Positions 39,101-48,100 of a DNA stretch of 54,878 bases are shown piece after piece; within the stretch, counting starts at the first letter, position 1; each line of letters starts with the position of its first letter. Where the stretch lies: contig NW_019091405.1 in NCBI RefSeq assembly GCF_001949145.1, forward strand, positions 791,395-846,272. Direction: 5' to 3'. The notes beneath the pieces are model-generated. The model saw only the letters and a program-made list of their open reading frames with translations. It was not told the DNA's origin and made no database searches. A program made the translations under genes and the position numbers. This DNA comes from Acanthaster planci (lineage: Eukaryota > Echinodermata > Asteroidea > Valvatida > Acanthasteridae).

Positions 39101-42100
39101 CATGATATATATGAAGCTTACACAGCAATCGAACCGCCCAGTCAAGCCTTTGGCAAACACAAATGCACCGTGCTGCTCATGTTTCAGTGTGCGCTCATTC
39201 GTATTTGCCCCAAGTGCGATGAAATTGTAGAGTATGGAATTATCCTGGTTGTTGTGACTTAACAAGGGCAGGTAATAAATGACTGAATTTCTCGTTTGAT
39301 CCTTACAGTTACTAGAGCGCCCTCTGCAGCTTCACCTACAGGTTTCACCGAGTGAAATGTACCCACCCACTAAGAAGGTAAATACAATCTGAAGAGGGCG
39401 CTGCTGTTCTGCTGTGGTCATCTATTGTAATCAGTTCTTCATTCGTGATATATTCATTATCTGTACTCCCTTTTTTGTCTTCTGTTAACCAAAGCTTTTG
39501 CCACACTTCTGTCCATAGCTTACAGTAATATCTCCTGAGGTTGTTACGGCTGCATTAATTGATTGGCCTCAGTTATTTTATTCTAGTCTGATAAAGAACT
39601 TTCTCGGGCTTGAAATGTAGCAACAATTCAGCACTCCAGGAATGGTTGTGAAACAATTTTTTGTAAAGTAGAGGGGCATTTGTGAGACCATCGGGTTTCA
39701 GCCGTAGAGGTTACGCATTGCTAGCATCTCCATGTTGTCTCAGAAGCTGTTTTTATTTGAAGTTAGTTACAGTGAATGCAGAAAAAGGTTTACTTGAGCC
39801 TACCCCAGTGATTTTGCCCTCTGAGGATGCATTAAGGTGTAACTCTATTAAAGAACCTGCCAAAAGTGTTTGGGGGGCTATTACCAGAGCTGCCAAGTGG
39901 TACGGATTTTGATCATGACTACGGGAGTACGGACTGCCGCCCAAAAATTACGGAAAACCCTCTGGCGGTCATGCATAATATCACAGCGCACAAACCACGC
40001 AAAACGGTTTATACTCGACTCAGACCGTGTGCGGTGTTCCACGCTCGCGTGCAGCTGTGAAACATGTGAAGACCGACTCCCCAGCGATCCGGACATTTTA
40101 CGCCACACGGTAACATGTACACTGTACATATACATATACATTGTGTGATACGGTAACCAGTGAAACATACATAGGACTACCTGTGGCGGGCTGGTGCCCG
40201 ACGACACACACTCACACACAAAACGCTGCTTTTACATGGGACAACTTGATATGGGAAACATCAACCAATAACACAACTCGAATGCACGGAAAACTCGGCA
40301 TCGCAAGGCGTAGTGCAGTATTGTGTGTGCACATTGATATGGGCCTGAGTTGGTATGGGTCCGAGCTATTTTTGGTCCGAATTGATGTGATACCCATTTC
40401 TGCAACAATCACGGCGTGCGTGTGACGCATTGTGCATGACAACACCACGCCACCGTACTCGCTTGGATTTTTCTACGATCGCACGGACTTCGTCTTTCTT
40501 TCTTGGAAAAGAAATGGCTTCTAAGGCTACACGCATGAAAAAGCTGCAGACGTTTAGAGAAGAATACCACAAGAAATGGCCATGGATCACGGCATCTTCA
40601 AAAGGTGAAAATGTGTTCCAGCGATTTCTCGATCAGACACGGGGGATCAAAGGACGTCAAAGTACATGTACATGTCAAGTCAGTGAAAAATTGGGCAGGT
40701 GAGGATGATAGGGAGGGGAATCAGGACATAGCAACATTTTTCCGCCCTAAAGACAATGGTACCATTCGATCTGAGGTGTTGATGGTGCAGTTTCGTACCG
40801 AGCATGTACCGGTATGCACATGTTATAGATAAGAATTTGGATTACCTGTATTGCGAACATTGGTTTCTATGCTTATGCTGCAGGTGCCCTGTGGAAGTAC
40901 ACACATCGTCAAAGGCTGTCCATTTGATTTATAATTTGGCATGCAAAGCAAATATAATTCAAAACTGTTTTTCACTAAAATATTACTTTCCACATACTGA
41001 AAACTCCCATAATACATGTACAATGTAAACATGCTGTGTTGTACATTGCGCATCAAATAAAAATAGTATTTTCGTAGCCAATGGGCCCTGCGAAAGAAAT
41101 TACTGATTTCCTCTGAAAGTTACTGATTTTTAGAGTTGAGATTACTGAAATACTCCGAAAGAACTTGGCAGCTCTGTATTACCCCTAAATCAAAAAAGAG
41201 GGAGTCGGTTTCCCCCTTCCACAGCCAGTGCGTTCCAGCTCATCAGCAGCGTTCAATTATTCTTTATTCCCTGCTACAGTTTGTTCTGATGGAGAAGATA
41301 TGAATGTGTGCCATCTGGAGGGATTTTGATGTTCAAGTGGAAAAATAATCACAATTTCATAGTTGAATACGTTACCCAATTTTGGGTTCATGTATTTATG
41401 AAGGACCCTAACATTTGCTTTGAGTTTTGTGAATTTAAAAAAACATTCAAGTCTTACCTTTTTTGAGATGACTTTAAACACTTGTTGAAATTTTTTTTAA
41501 GTTTTGAAAGTGAAAGCCTAGATCTGCAAACCATCAAATCATGCCCAAGTTTAAAGTTTGGCATTACATTCCTTTAAAATAATTATTTTCCAGAAATGGA
41601 AACGTAGACTGCCTACAGGCCAAAGTCCGTCACTTTGGGTACATGTGAAGCTTGTTTGCATGAAGAATGTTTTAGTCGTGAGACACTTTTTTTCCCAGTA
41701 ATGTAGCACTGTGCAGATGTCAGGGCATTTGCAAGATGCGAAAAGTGAAACTGGATTTTCTTCAATTCTGTTACCCTTACCAGGTAGACGAGCCTCGCTA
41801 TGAGCCACCCTTGGTCATTCGTGACATGCCCCAAATGGCACGGTTTGTCTATGACTTCTACCAGGATGAGATCAGGATTCTTCAAGCCAAGCATGGGGTC
41901 AGTACTAGTTTATTGTCCTTTAAAGTAACAAGAAAACTATTCTGGCAGCATTTTCTAAACCTGAAATTACATGTTTTGATGATATGTCAGAATTACACGC
42001 CCTTCGTAAAAAAAAAGAGGACCGAGTTGTAACAGTCTCGTAGTTTCCAGCAGAATTCATGAACTGTCATGAACTTGTTAAATGAACTGTGACTAGAAGT

Positions 42101-45100
42101 CATTTCCTTATAATCCTTTGTTACTGTGCTACCCTGTTAATTGAAACCCGACCCGGTGTTTCTGGAAAGCGACTGATGCACATGTAAAGATTGAGGGAGC
42201 TGTCAAATGCTACTGCAGAATTTGGCATTTGGGACGGACCTACAACTTAGCCGTGAACATCCCTTGGAAAAAGTTCCATCTCGTATCCATGTGATGAAAA
42301 GGATACACAGGCTAGCTATAAACTAAACTTAATTCTGGAGGGTAAATTCAACTTGTCATCAATTATTTGAGAAGGTTTGTTTCTGCAGTTTCTTATTGAG
42401 CAAGAATACAAGCAACTACACCCTAACAGTCCCAAATCCTCCAATTTCAATATGATTTTACGGACACCCGAGGGGGTTAGGGTTAATGTTGTTGTGCCAT
42501 AAACTACGATTTTTGTTTATTAATTTTTGGACATTTGCAATATCTGCACTACAGAATTTCAAATTAGCAAGCAAACTTCTTCCATGGCCATGTATTTAAA
42601 TTTTTAAACAGTTAATTAATGAAATGCACAATTTTCCCTCAGAGGTTCAGAATAACATCTTTTTTACTTTTCATTTCAAAATGTAAGATTACAAATTTTA
42701 CAACAGAATTTATAAGGAAAACAAGCCTAATGTATCTCCCGGTAATCAAAACCACCTCTTAGCAAGAAGTGATGCATGGAAAATCATACACCTGTACTGC
42801 AGAGATCACAAAACTCTTACAAGCCATATTTCTTGTATGTACGTGCATTGATAGCCACCAACCGTTAATATTTGAATAGCAATGAAGGAATGGCAGGACC
42901 ACTTTCTGTATCTTACAGTTCCTAGAGAATTACAGCGGGTGATTAAACCAAAGCAAAATTAGAATAATGCTAAGTAACTACTGCCTTTGCATACCAGAGA
43001 CAATAAGGCCATTTTTTTGGAATTTTATCAGACAATGAATTAACCAGCGATCTTGCCGTTTGTAAAATAGACCAAACCACAGCTTTATGTAGGAACAAGG
43101 AAAGACACACTTTGCTGTGGGAGGATTCTATATTTGCTGATGTTTGGTACCGTTATAGATCACGTTTCTTAGTAAGATCATTCACAAGAGAACAATCTAG
43201 CGGTAACTGTAAACTGGGCTGGGCACTCTTGACTTGGCAGTGCTAAAACTTCTAGGATAGGTCATTTCCTGCCCCCGGCCGTAGTTCCTAGGTTCCCAAA
43301 ATGTGACAAAATGAGCAAGCCTTCTTTTGGGCCAATTAAGCTCATCAGGCCAAAGTTTATCTCTGTTTTCTTGGCATCAGACGACCGAAAAATAATATGC
43401 CTATTCCCCTCCGGACGGGATGCCAGTCCAGCGCAGGTTGCTCCTAAGCTAATACAGGTACCCTTGTGTACTCTTGGGTGGAGAGAGACAAGCGACTTGC
43501 CCGAGGTCACAACTTACGGTCAACAGCTGCATTCGAACCCCTGACCCTCTAATTAGGAGTAACAGACCTTAACCACTTTGCTACCGACACCCATTGTTTA
43601 CCCATTGTAAAGAGCTATAGACGGACTTTAGATCAGAAGCATGAAAGACAGCCCTAAGATACTGTGTAAGGAAACCGGTGTCTTCGTTCCTCCGGGTGGG
43701 TCTGATCCACTGCTTGTGTCCTTGTCAACGTCACCGTAGGCTATACACTGGATCATTACACATAAATGCTTTCAGAGATTCAGTCTTAACGATAACATCC
43801 TAAACACCCGTACCTTCAAACTCGATCAGGGGTGAAGTGTGGTTTATAGTTCGGGACATCCCCAGGTCTACTCTGTCTCCCAAAATTAAGGTCATCTGAT
43901 CAGATTCTGATAAACGCCAGGTCTGCTCTGATGAGACCCGATCTAGTAAACGCAAACCGGTCCACAGTGTCGCTGCCCCTATTCAGTTTCTCGGCAATGC
44001 TGTCCCTAACTTCTCTCATAAAGGTGTCTTGGTCGTCCGTCACCGAGGCTTGCTTGAACACAGTGAGCACTGCGATTGCCAGGAAGCATCCGCTGATGGC
44101 AGTGTCCCGGAAACTCTTTATTAATTCGTATAGCTCCGAGACGAGGGTCCCTTCGATTGTAGTAGTACAGTCTTAATGTTTCATTACTATCACTGTCACA
44201 GATAGCTTCGTTCAGTCGAAATTAGAAACGTGTAATTTCATAATTATTCATAAGGCTTTTGTGTCCTTGCATAGTCTGTGCCCAATCACCAAAGTATACA
44301 TAAAAAACGTGACAACAGAACCCCCCCCAAAAAAGAGGGAGGAAATAGCTGTAACACGGGTTTCCTGCAAGTTGGCACAGAATCTCCAAAGGTACCAAAA
44401 TGACCTCAGTATGGCACCGCAAAAAGTGAAAATTGGGTAAGCTGGTCACAGAAAGCAGTTTAAAGATGAAGATGACATTTCCTGGGTCCTCTAAATCAGA
44501 AATATTTCCTGTTATTCTTGACATCTCATGCAGCCAGTAGTTCCTCTGATGTCTTTATCTCTTTGGATTGGCGAGCTTCTCTGACCTCCCCCAACATTGC
44601 TGTGCGTGTAGTTGTTGCACTTTAGGTCATTGCATGCGCTCAAAAGACTCAGTCTTGATGATGTCATCGTAGTCACCCGATTCCACAGCCTCTGCGAGGT
44701 CCGTCACAGTGTCTGTGAAGGGTATTGATGGGGAGTTATGGTCAGCTTTGTCTTCCCAAAGTGCGATCATTTGGCTGGACTCTGGCAGGCTCATGGCCTT
44801 AGCTGAGACCTGAGTAAAGGCAAACCAGTCTGGCATGTTGCTGTCCTATTTTAGTTTCTCTGCTATTTTGGGAGCAGTCTCACTTGCGAAGGTCTTTTGA
44901 TCGTCAGCCAGCGAGACCGTCTCGCAATTGGGCACAGCTACAAGTGTTAGGACAACCGAGTAGCGGCTGCTTCCACTCGGGTGAACCTGGGATTTCAGTC
45001 GAAGTCTAAATTAATTTTTTTCAGACCATTGTTTCTTTGATTCATTTTTATCTCGCCCCAGTTTCTGAAGGATAAATTGGAGCTCAATACCAAGATTTTC

Positions 45101-48100
45101 CTTAGGTGAACCATGATTTCCCGCTGCATAAGCAGCCCTTCACAGCAGTGTCAAAGAAGCCCTTGATGGATTGGTACGTCTCAGAGAAGAATGCCCCTTT
45201 GATGGTCCAAAAAATCCTCCACCAGTCCAGGGCATCCAAGGAGCAAATGGACGGTGCACCGGGGGCAGGGGAGAGGTAGCAGCCGGTGTGTGACCGGAAC
45301 GCTGCTGCCTGTATCTCCTCGCATGTTAGCGTTTCCCACGGACGGAGGACATACACCAGCTTCACCTGAAGACAACTGCGAACAGCATCGATCCATTGTT
45401 TAGCTTTATCGCTGAATGTGTGGTAGGTCTTGTCGTAGGCCTCGCAAAAGCGCTCGCCAAAGGACAGGGCGTAGTCGTATTTGGAGCCGTCACACGGTTG
45501 CTTTACGTTCAGGCATTCACGGTACCAGCTGCACGTTTTCCCGGGAGGGTTGTAACACCGGCTGGACAGGAAGGGTTGCGTTGGAAAGATCTCGTGCCGG
45601 GAACAGGTGCGCCTGCCGGACTTGTCTTCAACCGAACACGGGCGCCAGCAATATGCCGCCCCGTCACGGCATTGGTCAGCTCCGCTTGTCAATATCCAGA
45701 GGTAGTCATCGTTCAGGCACACGTACCATTCAGGTTTGCTTATTGGAGAGGACAGGTTGGAACACACGAATCCGTCGTCGGGTCCTGTAGCTGGATTGCA
45801 ATCAGTACCTCCGCATGCCGCGTGGAGGCAGCCCAAGATGACCAAGAGAAACATGTGTCTCATTTTGCTCAAACTGAGCCAAATCTAGCGCAGTCCCTCT
45901 GAAGAGTTTTTCCGGTCAGGCACTCTAAACTTCACCTAATCGCTCGATTTCCCTGTTTGTAAGTTGTCGTTCTGTATGTTTCAAAACAGATACAGTCAAT
46001 GCGCCATGGTGTGTTATGTAAGCAAAAGAGTGAAAATTAGCTCGATGGACACTCTTTTTGTTCTGCAAAATGTATTTCTGAAATTGTTAAGTTTAAAAGT
46101 AAGGCCGCTGGCAAATCTAGCATAGGAAAAGGGTATAAAGTCCGCACTGCATGCCAGGTCAGTGTGATCTTACTCATGCGTAAAGTCACGTGGAATCCTA
46201 AACACTGAACTTTGTAGCTGAGGGTCAGCCATGGGGAACTTGCCGTGACCAGTTTTATTGGATGTAGGTCGAAAGCTCCAGACTATTTGTTTGCTTTTAT
46301 TTGCTGCGAAAGGGCTTGTTTTACTTCGTTTTAAATCAATCGTGAACCCTGAGCGTGTGAAAACCCTCCACCCTCTTACGCAGAAACGCCGAGTTCTTAA
46401 AAGAATAACATCAAAACACATTGTATTCTTGGATTAATTGTAAAGGAATATAACCGATGCTTCCCCAGAAAACTGCTAATACATTTCTCTAGCTACATAC
46501 ATAATAACATAAAAAGAGTTTGTCAAAGAAAACATTGGCTTGGCACAAAGTACCCGAGTTTTAATGAACAGTCATTAACCAAGCATTTGGTAAAAGCAAC
46601 TTTATGCACCATTTTATGATATTAAATTTTCATTGATTGAAGTATTGGATGCATTGTACATGCATTCCCCTTATATTACAGCTCTACGGAATATCAACGA
46701 ATAGAGAAGAATTTAGCCAGCCACAGAACGATGTTTCTGTATATGTTAAGGCCGAATGAGTATGATATAAGTACGTGTAGTTAGTAATCATTGTCATAGC
46801 ACCCACAACGCCGGTATTGTGAATGGCATTGTAAGGTTGATAAATGTTTTGAACATGGGTGCTGCCTCTCTTGGTTATAGAAAAGCTCGAATGAATCCTT
46901 TATTTCCACAGAGCATTATGGGTGAAGACGGTCAGAATGGAAAGGAGGAATGTGATTTGATGCTGATTTTTCCCCGAGGCAGAATTGTTAGGGGAATCCG
47001 TCACTCCTGTTCCCGGCTGGCCACAGCTGAGGTTGCTGCATTCAGTAACCGAAACGATAATCAGGTTGCCGTTGTTCAGTTTCGGTTCTCATATATGACT
47101 GGGTCATATCACCAAGCAGGCACGACTGGATCAGCTGGCATGTATTCGGTGGGCACGTTGCACTCGCAATCGCTTGTGAGTACGCCCTCATCCAAACAGC
47201 CGTACATACAATAATTGTAATTGTTGTCACACCGATCACCACCTTTAGACCTTGCCATGATGTAGGAATTAGAGACGCAGGAAAACCAGATCAATTTCTC
47301 GGCAGCAGCATCGTAGAAACAAATCGTCTCCCGCTGGTCGTGAGCGTGGATCGCAGTAGTCTCGACTCGAGCACGGACGGCAGAGCAGCAAAGCAACGAA
47401 CGCCAGAAAGTACTGACACACTAACTGCGACATTTCGTCCAGTGGAGTGAAACGTCTTACACTTTTTTAGTTCTGGGATCTTTCCTACTTTCACTGTCTG
47501 ACACGAAGTACCCTTCTGGATTGTCACTTGGTTTTCTGATACACTCTGTACACTTAGTATTGACTCGACTGTTCACACAAAAAGCTGAAGTTCACCCCTT
47601 TTTCAGTACCTGGGAAGGAAATCTGGTTTGAACAGAAAGAGGTCCAGTGAAGCGTTAACTAGGAACTTGCTAAACCAGAGTCATGGTAAACCCGCATGCC
47701 TGAGTTGTCCAAGTAACCCAGATCCAGATTAAAAAAAATTACCCTCCATTATTTTGCCGGGACACAGTTTTGGAGCACGGTATCGGAGAAAAAGTGCATT
47801 GCGTGTTTTGTGTGGACACACAGATACGTATTACTGTAGTGGAGAGTGTTCTTCAAACTATTATAAGGAAAGTTCAAGTTTGACAATGCCATCAGTGCAG
47901 TGCTTCGTTATAAGGTCAGGGTTACGGATTCTAAATTCACCAGACTCAATGCTCTGTGCGCATTATTTGGAAATTTCCAGTGGATGTGTAACTGCAGTAA
48001 AGTGCAACACTTTAGTGTATGGAGTTTAAATATATTTGAATAATTTAATCAGCATTAATACTATCATACAATGTTACTTTTTAAAACTCTGAATTACACA

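Noticed and set aside
45396-45902. Plus-strand 168-codon frame
   Set aside because: Antisense shadow of the cysteine-rich secreted protein gene, which has the signal peptide and ordered cysteines.
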